From: a virus
DNA: 49,067 bases
Direction: 5' to 3' (one strand)
Virus record (IMG/VR): IMGVR_UViG_3300013132_000074
Location: 1-49,067 of that record
Of this stretch, positions 15,335-23,269 are shown piece after piece (positions within the stretch are counted from its first letter, which is position 1; the number at the start of each line of letters is the position of its first letter). The notes under the pieces were generated by a model. It was not told the DNA's origin. It did no database searches and saw nothing but the letters and a program-made list of their open reading frames with translations. Made by a program: the position numbers and the translations under genes.

Positions 15335-16032
15335 TATAGACCGTACCTTCCTCTCATCGCAACGTAGTTCCTCGATATCTCTGCGGCGCTGAGTGCGCGG
15401 TTGTGGATTATAAGTGTAGAAATTCTGCCTGTGTAAAAATCTGCACTGTTAAGAGATTGATTCCCGCCCAATCTTAGAGTTGCAGAAGAGTTAATACTCG
15501 GGCTCCTAACTGTACCAGAAGACGAAAGAGAATTTTGCACATAAAACAATTGTGATGTGCTGCTTCTCACACCAGACAACATGTACCAACCTTCAACGGG
15601 AACAGAATAACTAGTTACTGTTTCTGTTCCGTCGAAAGTTCTAAAGCTAACATTTCCTGTATTGTAGGAAATACCAACCCAGTGATAGTTTGGAGCGTAC
15701 GCTAGGAAATTACCAAAATAAACTATTGATTGACTTGCTGATGTTACTGTGGGATTAAGATAACACCAGCAACAGATTGTATAGTCAGAACTAGTATTTA
15801 AATTTGAAGTTGTAATGCTAGTGTTGACCCACGTGCTTGATCCGTTAGTAAATGTAAGATACCCCAAGTTTGATCCGCTATAAGACGGACTATTTGTAAG
15901 CGTTCCATTCCGACCATTCCCGCTCAAATCACTCCACGTTGTCCCGCTTCCTGGATAGCTCGCCCGGTTGCCTGCATCGAGGTACAACATGAGGCTGCTG
16001 TCGATCACCATCTTTGGGCCTGAGGATATCAT
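15334..16032 (-). CDS. LamG/concanavalin A-like lectin-domain protein 4 of 10
   Basis: 232 residues: 'SSLMLYLDAGNRASYPGSGT', 'SDLSGNGRNGTLTNSPSYSG', 'DYTICCWCYLNP' and 'ISTLIIHNRALSAAEISRNY', ending AMRGRYGL. The middle of the gene is visibly more AT-rich than its ends, suggesting that the ligand-facing core was exchanged independently of the conserved ends. One-nt overlaps on both sides. Confidence 0.78.
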   Translation of the reverse strand: MISSGPKMVIDSSLMLYLDAGNRASYPGSGTTWSDLSGNGRNGTLTNSPSYSGSNLGYLTFTNGSSTWVNTSITTSNLNTSSDYTICCWCYLNPTVTSASQSIVYFGNFLAYAPNYHWVGISYNTGNVSFRTFDGTETVTSYSVPVEGWYMLSGVRSSTSQLFYVQNSLSSSGTVRSPSINSSATLRLGGNQSLNSADFYTGRISTLIIHNRALSAAEISRNYVAMRGRYGL

Positions 16033-16081
16033 CAGACCCTGAACCTTCCCCTCATCGCGTTGAAGTTTTGGAGGACTTCTG
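16030..16081 (-). repeat. 52-nt exact repeat at the 3' end of lectin gene 3
   Basis: Partner of 14610-14661, identical over 52 nt, at the equivalent position of another lectin gene two copies away. Confidence 0.9.
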
Positions 16082-16736
16082 CGGCGCTGAGTGCCCGATT
16101 GTAGATCCGCACAGTAGATATTTGACCGTTGAAGTAAGGACTACTACCTTCACCAGTTCCGATACGCAAGGGAGCAGCTGCATTAGGTATTAGCGATGAG
16201 TTCGTTGCGCTTCCGAGGGAGGCACCGTTGGAGTAGAAAGTGAACGAGGTTCCGCTCTTCGTGATGGAGAAGTTGTACCACGTGGAGAGGGAGAGGGAAA
16301 CCGTGCTCGAGGGTTCTATCACAACGTTGGTGCTGGGAGCGTAGTTGATGTGAAAGATGGGTTTGCTCTTCGAGATATCGTATGAATATATCCACTTCGA
16401 GAAGTTACCTCCACCCTCATCGTGAGAGAGAAGAGCATCGCGTTCCCATGCGGACGGCCACGCACCGCTCCTGTTGAACCACACGTCCATCATGAACTCT
16501 GAGTTTGTCCAGTCGTTCGAGTCAGGGACCGTGACGTGACTCGTGTTTCCTCCGAACGATATTGCTCCTAGCGCTGATGTACTGAACGTGGGAGAGTTGG
16601 TCAGAGTCCCGTTGTTACCTCTGCCGCTCAAGTCCCTCCACGTTGTCCCGCTTCCTGCATAACTGTCCCTGTTTCCCGCATCGAGGTACAGGACCATCCC
16701 TGACGTCACGATCTTTGGATAGTATGAACTTGCCAT
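16032..16736 (-). CDS. LamG/concanavalin A-like lectin-domain protein 3 of 10
   Basis: 234 residues: 'SGMVLYLDAGNRDSYAGSGT', 'DLSGRGNNGTLTNSPTF', 'WYNFSITKSGTSFTFYSNGA' and 'ISTVRIYNRALSAAEVLQNF', ending AMRGRFRV. It is a canonical representative of the array. The N-terminal 'YYPKIVTSG' is shared with copies 2 and 5, perhaps an attachment segment common to the set. Ligand unknown. Confidence 0.8.
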   Translation of the reverse strand: MASSYYPKIVTSGMVLYLDAGNRDSYAGSGTTWRDLSGRGNNGTLTNSPTFSTSALGAISFGGNTSHVTVPDSNDWTNSEFMMDVWFNRSGAWPSAWERDALLSHDEGGGNFSKWIYSYDISKSKPIFHINYAPSTNVVIEPSSTVSLSLSTWYNFSITKSGTSFTFYSNGASLGSATNSSLIPNAAAPLRIGTGEGSSPYFNGQISTVRIYNRALSAAEVLQNFNAMRGRFRV

Positions 16737-17452
16737 CAGATGCCGAACCTTCCTCTCGTCGCGCTGAAGTTCTGTGAGACTTCTGCGGCGGTGAGAGCCC
16801 TGTTATATATCGTCACGTGTGAGACACGTCCGTTGAAGAATCTAGTTGCCAAAGAGAAACCCCTCCCAATGTACACGTTGTTCATGGACCCGATGAAACC
16901 TGTCGGAGCTCCCCCTGATCCCACACTTCGAACAGTTCCCGTTGATGATCCGTTGTAGTAGATGAAACTGTTGGATCCAACGTATGTGATCGTGCTGTTG
17001 TTCCACCTGTTTAACTGCATTTGACCTGAGGAATGACCGTAATACCTGTCATTGTTGTTCGTTATGTCGGAATAATTCCATCCGCCGCCACCAGAACCGT
17101 CTATTTCGAACCGGGGGCCAATGTTGCCTGTCGTGCCGTTGTAAGCGTAGTTGCAGTCTATGACATTCTGCCAGTTCGTGAAAGTAAGTGGGAAAAACCA
17201 CACAGACACCGTGAAGGTTGCGAAAGAACCTGGCAATGCTCCATGTACACTGATTGCGTCTACACCGTTGAAAGTTATCGATCCTAGACTGGCAATATTA
17301 TAAGTGGTTCCTCCACTCAACACACCGTTCTTACTGTTCAAACTCAAGTCATTCCACACAGTCCCGCTCCCAGGATAACTCTCTCTGTTACCCACGTCGA
17401 GACACAACGCTAAACCATCTGTGACAATTCTCGGGTAGTAAGCACCTGCCAT
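16736..17452 (-). CDS. LamG/concanavalin A-like lectin-domain protein 2 of 10
   Basis: 238 residues: 'DGLALCLDVGNRESYPGSGT', 'TFTVSVWFFPLTFTNWQN', 'NNSTITYVGSNSFIYYNGSS' and 'VSHVTIYNRALTAAEVSQNF', ending ATRGRFGI. A 37-nt gap separates it from copy 1, the only such gap inside the array. Single domain without signal peptide. Probably a virion-displayed or fibre-associated binding protein. Confidence 0.79.
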   Translation of the reverse strand: MAGAYYPRIVTDGLALCLDVGNRESYPGSGTVWNDLSLNSKNGVLSGGTTYNIASLGSITFNGVDAISVHGALPGSFATFTVSVWFFPLTFTNWQNVIDCNYAYNGTTGNIGPRFEIDGSGGGGWNYSDITNNNDRYYGHSSGQMQLNRWNNSTITYVGSNSFIYYNGSSTGTVRSVGSGGAPTGFIGSMNNVYIGRGFSLATRFFNGRVSHVTIYNRALTAAEVSQNFSATRGRFGI

Positions 17453-17489
17453 CAGCTCCTCGCTCTCTTTTGGCTTTCACCGTGTTGCA

Positions 17490-18164
17490 TCAGATTCCGA
17501 ACCTTCCCCTGTGAGCGCTGAAGTTCTGTGAGACTTCTGCTGCGGTGAGCGCCCTGTTGTACAGCTGAACTATAGATAGACCTCCCGTGAAGTACTCTGA
17601 TGCGCTTATTGCGCCTTTACCAAGTGTAAGAGTACCTTCAACGAATGTCCTCGTACTTGCAGCAGTGCCAAATACATCGCCATTTTTGTAGGCCGTAATT
17701 GTAGAACCATTGTATGTCATCGTCAAATTTATCCACTGGTTCGCTGAATACGGAATGCTAGACACAGTATCTCCCGAGACACCCCAGACCCCTACCGTCA
17801 CCCAGAAAGTTCCATTGTTTCTCTGTTGAATTGCATAGCCAACCGTCGAACTGTCAAAAGTCATGTTTGTCAACGGAGTCATGAAATTCCCAGACGTAGT
17901 TGGGTAACACCAAATGTTTGCCGTTATATTTTGCCCGGACACGCCCGGTGAAGTCACAGTACCGCTTTGCGTGGATCCATTGAAAGACAGATAGCCCAAG
18001 TTTCTCGTGTCGTAAGATGGAGCATTTACTAGAGAGGCATTTCTCGCATTGCTTGCCAAGTTTAACCAAGACGCGCCGCTTCCTGGGTAACTCTCCCTGT
18101 TCCCGGCATCGAGGCACAACACCATTCCTTCGGTGACTATTCTAGGTGAGAAGTGCTTGCCCAT
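17490..18164 (-). CDS. LamG/concanavalin A-like lectin-domain protein 1 of 10 (first in operon)
   Basis: 224 residues, the shortest of the set: 'EGMVLCLDAGNRESYPGSGA', 'NITANIWCYPTTSGNF', 'WINLTMTYNGSTITAYKNGD' and 'LSIVQLYNRALTAAEVSQNF', ending AHRGRFGI. It is the promoter-proximal gene of the minus-strand island. Its upstream region, shared with the divergent gene at 18255, is AT-rich and probably holds the operon promoter. Lectin-like fold inferred from signature strands; ligand unknown. Confidence 0.79.
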   Translation of the reverse strand: MGKHFSPRIVTEGMVLCLDAGNRESYPGSGASWLNLASNARNASLVNAPSYDTRNLGYLSFNGSTQSGTVTSPGVSGQNITANIWCYPTTSGNFMTPLTNMTFDSSTVGYAIQQRNNGTFWVTVGVWGVSGDTVSSIPYSANQWINLTMTYNGSTITAYKNGDVFGTAASTRTFVEGTLTLGKGAISASEYFTGGLSIVQLYNRALTAAEVSQNFSAHRGRFGI

Positions 18165-18254
18165 CGCTGTAACTATAATATACTATTTGCCGTTTACGTC
18201 ACCCGAACCGTGTTTAGTTTCTTAGTGCTAACGTCAAACTCAGAGGTTAATCAC
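18165..18254. promoter_or_regulatory. Divergent AT-rich intergenic region between lectin operon and + strand genes
   Basis: The 90-nt gap separates the minus-strand lectin operon from the + strand gene at 18255. Near the lectin start it contains the alternating AT stretch TATAATATACTAT (18174-18186), a plausible promoter core for the minus strand. No single consensus match is decisive. Confidence 0.35.
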
Positions 18255-18458
18255 ATGGACAACGAATTGGTCGAGAAGCAGAACAAGGCATTGAACGTAC
18301 TGGTCGAGGCGGCGAGACTCGCTCAAGCCCGCGGCGCCTTCACGCTCGAGCAGGCATCACTCGTCGCCGAGGCGATCGCAGTGTTTAAGCAGCCTGAAGC
18401 ACAGTCGGGCACTCAGATCACCGACTCAGTGACTTCGTCTCCTCCGTCAGTCTTCTGA
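18255..18458 (+). CDS. Small helical protein of unknown function
   Basis: 67 residues from the ATG at 18255. An upstream in-frame start at 18153 would overlap the lectin start and lacks a ribosome binding site, while AGAGG at 18242-18246 serves this one. The sequence 'MDNELVEKQNKALNVLVEAA' continues through a predicted amphipathic helix ('FTLEQASLVAEAIAVFKQPE') to a polar tail. I do not recognise a family. It is a single gene between the divergent promoter region and a strong terminator, so it is probably transcribed alone. Confidence 0.55.
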   Translation: MDNELVEKQNKALNVLVEAARLAQARGAFTLEQASLVAEAIAVFKQPEAQSGTQITDSVTSSPPSVF

Positions 18459-18478
18459 TCGTCGAGTAAATTGTGAAA

Positions 18479-18511
18479 GCGGAGGTTCTTGTGGGCCTCC
18501 GTTTTTCTTTT
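18479..18511 (+). terminator. Rho-independent terminator
   Basis: A perfect CGGAGG/CCTCCG stem (18480-18485 with 18496-18501), extendable by one G-T pair, is followed by TTTTTCTTTT. It ends the transcript of the 18255 gene and isolates the block starting at 18528. Confidence 0.8.
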
Positions 18512-18527
18512 AGGTTATAATTTTCAC

Positions 18528-19022
18528 ATGCCTACACAGCTTCTGCAGAACGTCAATTTTGGAAGATCGAAGTACGATGCAACAGGATCTCTTGGTGTCG
18601 GTTATTCTCTCTTGGGAACAGATGGGACCGTCGTTGAGTCAAGGACGACCACGGGAGTCTACCAGACCGCACCCGGTATATACGCTGCATATGTGTCTTT
18701 CCCAGACAATTTCAAGGGACAGATACTCTGGGACACCGGAGATCATTATTTTCTGACAGCTTCTTATGCCACCGAAGAGTACAACGGTTCTGCAGCTGTC
18801 ACGATAGATACAGCCAAGATCGATGAGATATACGACGTCGTCACGTCCATGACGGGCACTCTCAATTCAATCTACGACATACAGTTCGGTCGCTGGAGGA
18901 TAGTGAACAATCAGATGATCTTCTACAAAGACGACAACACGACCGAGGTTGTTCGTTTCGACCTCTTCGACGATGCCGGCAATCCAACGATGGATGCTGT
19001 CTTTGAGAGAGTCAAGGTCTGA
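18528..19022 (+). CDS. Conserved phage structural-type protein ('YDIQFGRWRIVNNQMIFYK')
   Basis: 164 residues from the ATG at 18528; the in-frame GTG at 18489 lies inside the terminator hairpin and is rejected. The first 100 residues are beta-rich ('VGYSLLGTDGTVV ... TAPGIYAAYVSFP'). The C-terminus 'YDIQFGRWRIVNNQMIFYKD' and 'LFDDAGNPTMDAVFERVKV' is a recognisable conserved end of small virion proteins in tail/neck gene blocks. Exact role unknown. It overlaps the next gene by one base. Confidence 0.6.
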   Translation: MPTQLLQNVNFGRSKYDATGSLGVGYSLLGTDGTVVESRTTTGVYQTAPGIYAAYVSFPDNFKGQILWDTGDHYFLTASYATEEYNGSAAVTIDTAKIDEIYDVVTSMTGTLNSIYDIQFGRWRIVNNQMIFYKDDNTTEVVRFDLFDDAGNPTMDAVFERVKV

Positions 19023-19381
19023 TGGGAAACAAGTTGGTGACTCGCGGCATGGGACCTGTCACAGGCGGCGTCCCAGGAAGAGCTGCGTTGATATCGCAAG
19101 GACTTGGAGGTTTCTTTGAGGAGGTCAAGCGACAAGCGATCCGCATCTATCGAGCGGGTCAGAGTGGCACGAAACGGGCACTTCAAGAACTCCAAGAGGT
19201 GATGGTCTGGGCCAAACTGATCAGAATAAATGACGAGAAACCTCCCATTCCTATCTCGGGTTCGATTAAGGTGAGAATATCCAAGACGTCCCAGATAGCA
19301 GCAGTTCTCATCAGTAGGGCCTCCGTGCGTGTCAGATCTGCGCTAGAAGACCTCAAGATCACGGTAAAGAGGATAAAGTGA
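19022..19381 (+). CDS. Small conserved phage protein, unknown function
   Basis: 119 residues beginning MGNKLVTRGMGPVTGGVPGR. The Gly-rich start is followed by a basic helix ('FFEEVKRQAIRIYRAGQS') and a C-terminal strand-helix region. Similar 'LVTRGxG' starts occur in small phage proteins that precede neck or head-tail genes. The start is coupled to the upstream stop (TGATG). Structural role inferred from context. Confidence 0.5.
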   Translation: MGNKLVTRGMGPVTGGVPGRAALISQGLGGFFEEVKRQAIRIYRAGQSGTKRALQELQEVMVWAKLIRINDEKPPIPISGSIKVRISKTSQIAAVLISRASVRVRSALEDLKITVKRIK

Positions 19382-19397
19382 GTGATATGTATCTGCG

Positions 19398-19982
19398 ATG
19401 GAACCGCTGACAGAAACGATACAATTAGACATCGAAGAGAGTAACGACCTCACGTTCAAAATCAAGATGGAGGGAACAGCAATGTCTCCCGCCAAGGTGA
19501 GACTCGTATGTGAGAACGAAGACTTCGCCTACATGTTCAACGGTTACGGCACCGGTGAGGACGAGGTGGTGCAGTTTACTCTCCCGAGGATGGACAAGAA
19601 GATCACCGAGGGTACGTACGACGCCCGTGTAGAGGTCCTTGTCGACAACCGCTACTTCGCTCCTCTTCAGTTCCAGATCAACTTCAAGAAGACTCTCTCT
19701 GTCGTAGCAGAGACGATACAGGTCGTACGAAAGGCCGTCAAACCTGAGGTCACTGTGACTGCAGCGCCAATATCTGTCATAAAGCCTGTTGCTGCTCCTC
19801 CACCCGCAGTTGCCACCATTAAATTTGAGCAGAAGCCTGTTGCCAAAGTCGCTTCTCCCGTCACTCCTCCTGAGCCTCAAAAGATTCAAGTGGAGTCTGC
19901 ACCACTGCCTGGTTCACTGAAGGATACTTTCCTCAAGAAGACCGCCCAGCCTGGATCACTCAAAGAAAAATTCAGCAAGTGA
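19398..19982 (+). CDS. Phage structural protein with beta domain, Pro/Ala linker and duplicated C-terminal peptide
   Basis: 194 residues. Residues 1-105 form a beta-sandwich-like domain ('AKVRLVCENEDFAYMFNGYG', 'ARVEVLVDNRYFAPLQFQIN'). Residues about 120-170 are a flexible Pro/Val/Ala linker. The end carries two copies of a short peptide, 'LPGSLKDTFLKK' and 'QPGSLKEKFSK', which look like tandem docking motifs. I recognise the first domain only as a phage virion-type protein. It lies just before the neck genes, so a head or neck assembly role is possible. Confidence 0.55.
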   Translation: MEPLTETIQLDIEESNDLTFKIKMEGTAMSPAKVRLVCENEDFAYMFNGYGTGEDEVVQFTLPRMDKKITEGTYDARVEVLVDNRYFAPLQFQINFKKTLSVVAETIQVVRKAVKPEVTVTAAPISVIKPVAAPPPAVATIKFEQKPVAKVASPVTPPEPQKIQVESAPLPGSLKDTFLKKTAQPGSLKEKFSK

Positions 19983-20059
19983 TCTTCGATTCGAGAGCGC
20001 CGTCGATCAGGAACTGTCCACAAACTCTTGGTAGGTGAGACCAAATCCAAGACGATCAC

Positions 20060-20068
20060 ATACTTATC
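20060..20068 (+). promoter_or_regulatory. Candidate late-promoter motif ATACTTATC
   Basis: ATACTTATC lies 20 nt before the ATG of the neck gene at 20089, in a 106-nt gap. It matches the recurring AT[A/T/C][C/G]TTA element at the same spacing as before the tail tube and other genes. Confidence 0.45.
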
Positions 20069-20088
20069 GCACAGGATAGGTGTGACAC

Positions 20089-21264
20089 ATGGCCACGTTC
20101 GTTAACACAATAGCACCCACGCCATTTGGCTTTTTTGACGCTGACGCTGACTTTCAAGCAGAAGCAGATTCCATGGTCACTTACGTGAAGAGGAAGCTCG
20201 GTGACGACGTCCTCTCTGTCGAATTGACGAAGAAGCAGATCTGGTCTTGCCTTGAAGAAGCTGTCTGCGAATACTCTCGACAAGTCCATGAGACGAAGAT
20301 AGTTTCTGAATTGACGAACGTCCTTGGTGTATCTACATCGGAAGACTATACGAACAAGTATTCTCGTCAAACACTTGAATACTTGGTGAGAATGGCAGAG
20401 CCCTATGCGACTGAAGCTTACGTCGGAGGTTCTTTTAATTACACGTTAGGCTATTTTGATCTTGTCGGTGGAAAGCAGGACTACGACATCTATACAGACT
20501 TGAAAGACTTTGTATCAGGCTCGTCTGTATACGGTAATTTACCTGCCGGCAGCAAAGGCAAGCTTAAAGTCGTTGAGTTATTTCACATGGAACCTCTTGC
20601 TGCTCAACACTTTTTGTTAAATGCCTCTAACATAACGAACTTCATGGCGACGAACTTCAACTATGAGTCGTATGTTAATTCTTCAATCTTCTATGTTTTA
20701 CCCATCTTTGAAGACGTACTTCGCAGAGGAATGCTTGAGTCAGCCTTCAGAGTGAGAAGATCACACTACAGTTATGAGATAATGGGAAGCAAACTAAGGA
20801 TCTATCCTATTCCCATGACAGACTTGCAAACTGGTAAACTTTTTTGTAGGGTGTTACCTCCGCAGAATCCGCTCAATCCTTCAGCATTTTCTGATGATTC
20901 TATCGATGGCATCTCAGGTCCCCAGAATTTTCCACTTGGAAACATTCCGTTCGGTTCGATAAACCAGCCAGGTCGTCAGTGGATTAGACAGTATACACTC
21001 GCTCTGTGCCGTGAGATGTTAGGCCTCGTTCGATCAAAGTTTCAGAACATACCCGTTCCTAATGCAGATCTTCAGCTCAACGGCGAGTCGCTCGTTACTA
21101 CGGGACGTGAAGACAAGGATAAACTCCTCACACAGCTTAAGGAGTTTCTTGCAAACTTAACACATCAGAAGATGTTAGAATCCGACGCCGCCGCCGCCGA
21201 GTCCCTCAACAAGCAGTTGAAGTACGTTCCGATGCCTAAGGGCCACACCATCACGATAGGATGA
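20089..21264 (+). CDS. Neck / head-tail connector protein (T4 gp13-like)
   Basis: 391 residues, somewhat longer than T4 gp13 (about 309). The C-terminal part 'WIRQYTLALCREMLGLVRSK', then 'PVPNADLQLNGESLVTTG' and a Lys/Glu helical end, matches the conserved region of gp13-type neck proteins in T4-like phages. The N-terminus has 'TYVKRKLGDDVLSVELTKKQ', typical of connector/adaptor helices. It is directly followed by gp14-, gp15- and gp18-like genes, the T4 order. It should sit at the head-tail joint after DNA packaging. The gp13 assignment rests partly on synteny. Confidence 0.7.
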   Translation: MATFVNTIAPTPFGFFDADADFQAEADSMVTYVKRKLGDDVLSVELTKKQIWSCLEEAVCEYSRQVHETKIVSELTNVLGVSTSEDYTNKYSRQTLEYLVRMAEPYATEAYVGGSFNYTLGYFDLVGGKQDYDIYTDLKDFVSGSSVYGNLPAGSKGKLKVVELFHMEPLAAQHFLLNASNITNFMATNFNYESYVNSSIFYVLPIFEDVLRRGMLESAFRVRRSHYSYEIMGSKLRIYPIPMTDLQTGKLFCRVLPPQNPLNPSAFSDDSIDGISGPQNFPLGNIPFGSINQPGRQWIRQYTLALCREMLGLVRSKFQNIPVPNADLQLNGESLVTTGREDKDKLLTQLKEFLANLTHQKMLESDAAAAESLNKQLKYVPMPKGHTITIG

Positions 21265-21267
21265 TCC

Positions 21268-21936
21268 ATGGCACGTCTTTTCCTCGGACCCAGAGAACTC
21301 AACTTCATCAGTGACATTACCAAGGAGATTGTCAAGGATGTGATAGGTCAAAAAATATTTCTGTACCCAATTTCCGAGCTGAAGACGAAGACGCACGGAG
21401 TCTACAACGAGGCGCTGAAGAAGGTGTACGACAACCCCATCGCCCTCGACGCGCTGGTGGACAGCAACTTCCAGACCGACACGAAGATAGACAAGTTCGG
21501 CGTCGACGCCCAGTACAAGATCGAGGTGTACGTTCAACACAGGGACCTCTTAGACAAGGGCATCAACGTTTCCATCGGTGACTTCTTCTCCTTCTCTGAC
21601 GTCTTCTACGAGATAACAGAGCGGTCGTTCATGAGAAACATCTACGGCATGCCGGAACACAAGGATGGCGTCAAACTCGTCGGCGTCAAGGCCCGCGAAG
21701 GTCTCTTTACTGCACCTCTCATTGGACCTACAGATATTGGGTACACCGATGCTGCTGCTGTTCAAACAGAATTTCACCAGCAGCGAGGAGAAGCAGTCGA
21801 TGAGAATGGTGAGGCGACAGGAGACAAGAGGGATCTTGTCGAAAACGAAGTGCTCGACAAACCCCTGACCGGTCCAAAGCAGGTCTCCGATCTCGGAGAT
21901 CCTGCACGAGTAGGTTCTGCTTTCTATGATGAGTGA
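21268..21936 (+). CDS. Neck protein (T4 gp14-like)
   Basis: 222 residues. The pattern 'RLFLGPRELNFISDITKEIV ... VIGQKIFLYPIS', then 'DKFGVDAQYKIEVYVQHRDL' and 'SIGDFFSFSDVFYEITERSF' is that of T4 gp14-family neck proteins, which form the collar ring with gp13 and receive the tail. The length is close to T4 gp14 (256). The C-terminal 60 residues are acidic and low in complexity. The gene begins 3 nt after its gp13-like partner. Confidence 0.75.
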   Translation: MARLFLGPRELNFISDITKEIVKDVIGQKIFLYPISELKTKTHGVYNEALKKVYDNPIALDALVDSNFQTDTKIDKFGVDAQYKIEVYVQHRDLLDKGINVSIGDFFSFSDVFYEITERSFMRNIYGMPEHKDGVKLVGVKAREGLFTAPLIGPTDIGYTDAAAVQTEFHQQRGEAVDENGEATGDKRDLVENEVLDKPLTGPKQVSDLGDPARVGSAFYDE

Positions 21937-21947
21937 AGGGAAGTTAA

Positions 21948-23210
21948 ATGCCCACCAGACTGAATCCAAGCTACAAAAAGAACTTTAATCAGGCGCCTCT
22001 TCAAACAGGATACGAGAACGGCAACAGCGCTCCGTCTCTGACGATTCCTTCTTGCGGAATAGAAGATGTTGACTCGTCAATCTTCGATTTGTTCGACAAG
22101 GAAATATCTGCGCAATATGGAGGAATAGATTCCTCTGAAGTCAAGAAGACTCCTGTGATATTTGCAGCAGGAGAAAAGTGGGCTCTTCTGAAAGGCGGAA
22201 GGCCCGTGAGAGACAAGAACAATACCTTGATACTTCCACTCATAACCATAATGAGGACTGATCTGAATCAGTCGTCTTCTGAAGATATCGCAGGAAGAGG
22301 CATAAATCAGAACGTCGGAGAGATAGTAGTAAAGAGAAGGCTAGATAAGACGGACAGGGACTATCAGAACCTGTCTAACAGACTCCTCATTCCAAATCAG
22401 CAGAATCTTTCTGACAGTACACCGAACAGTGTAGTAAATACCGACAGGAAGACAGGCGAACTGTCAAATTCTAGGCCTCGTCGTGACGGAGCAATCCTGG
22501 CGCCCAACTTGCTAAACAACGTGTATGAGACCATCGTCGTCCCAACACCACAGTTCTACACTGCGAAGTATCAGGTGACTGTGTGGACTCAATATATGCA
22601 ACACGCAAACCAAATCATGGAGAAGATTTTCAGTACACTCCTACCACAGGGTCAGTCGTGGCGTCTAGACACGCCCAAAGGGTACTGGTTTGTTGCCAAA
22701 GTAGAAGATGGTTCTTTTGCACTGGAGACAAACTTTGATGACATGTCACAGCAGGAGAGGTACATCAAGCACACATTCAACGTAAGCGTCCCTGCTTATT
22801 TCTTCGTCCCAGAGTCCCCAGGATCTCCAATACCCATAAAGAGGTACGTGTCTTCTCCGACAATATCCTTTGAATCGAGTTTTGACAGACCAATTACTCC
22901 CAATGAGCCTGATGACGGTTATGTTTTAGGATCAGACGATCCTACACTTCCGCTAGACGAACAACCGAATAGAAAGACGGATCAACAGACTGACGGATGG
23001 AGGCAGCAGAAAGTTTACCCCGTGTTCTCTGACATAGGCTCTAACTCCGCCGCTCAGGGCCAATTGGATCCTGTCGCTTCCTCAAACTCGTATTCAAATA
23101 TCAGCTCTCCCCGAGGAAGTATAATAAAAGCAACAGGAAAGAATTCAAAAGGAGAAGTAACTTACTCAGGAGCTTCTCTAGGCGGCCTTGAAATTGTGAT
23201 TACAAAGTAA
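21948..23210 (+). CDS. Tail terminator / sheath completion protein (T4 gp15-like)
   Basis: 420 residues, longer than T4 gp15 (272). The diagnostic region is 'KTPVIFAAGEKWALLKGGRP' with 'RDKNNTLILPLITIMRTDLN', then 'PTPQFYTAKYQVTVWTQYMQ' plus 'HANQIMEKIF' and 'ERYIKHTFNVSVPAYFF'. T4 gp15 has the same sequence of features. It caps the tail tube and sheath and joins them to the neck. About 100 extra C-terminal polar residues have no T4 equivalent. AGGGAAG precedes the start. It lies between the neck and sheath genes as in T4. Confidence 0.75.
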   Translation: MPTRLNPSYKKNFNQAPLQTGYENGNSAPSLTIPSCGIEDVDSSIFDLFDKEISAQYGGIDSSEVKKTPVIFAAGEKWALLKGGRPVRDKNNTLILPLITIMRTDLNQSSSEDIAGRGINQNVGEIVVKRRLDKTDRDYQNLSNRLLIPNQQNLSDSTPNSVVNTDRKTGELSNSRPRRDGAILAPNLLNNVYETIVVPTPQFYTAKYQVTVWTQYMQHANQIMEKIFSTLLPQGQSWRLDTPKGYWFVAKVEDGSFALETNFDDMSQQERYIKHTFNVSVPAYFFVPESPGSPIPIKRYVSSPTISFESSFDRPITPNEPDDGYVLGSDDPTLPLDEQPNRKTDQQTDGWRQQKVYPVFSDIGSNSAAQGQLDPVASSNSYSNISSPRGSIIKATGKNSKGEVTYSGASLGGLEIVITK

Positions 23211-23230
23211 GCTTTCTGACTTCGATGTTG

Positions 23231-23239
23231 ATAGTTATG
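23231..23239 (+). promoter_or_regulatory. Candidate late-promoter motif ATAGTTATG
   Basis: ATAGTTATG lies 30 nt before the ATG of the first sheath gene, inside a 59-nt gap, with AAGGAG between. It fits the recurring element with G at the fourth position. Confidence 0.4.
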
Positions 23240-23269
23240 TGAAGAATCAAGATCGAAGGAGATTAGATA

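Noticed and set aside
11042-18164. Diversity-generating retroelement acting on the lectin array
   Set aside because: No reverse transcriptase or template/variable repeat pair with adenine-biased changes is visible in the window; the variation looks like ordinary divergence and recombination.
18489-18527. GTG at 18489 as start of the 18528 gene
   Set aside because: It lies inside the terminator hairpin and would add an unrelated N-terminal peptide; the ATG at 18528 is downstream of the terminator.
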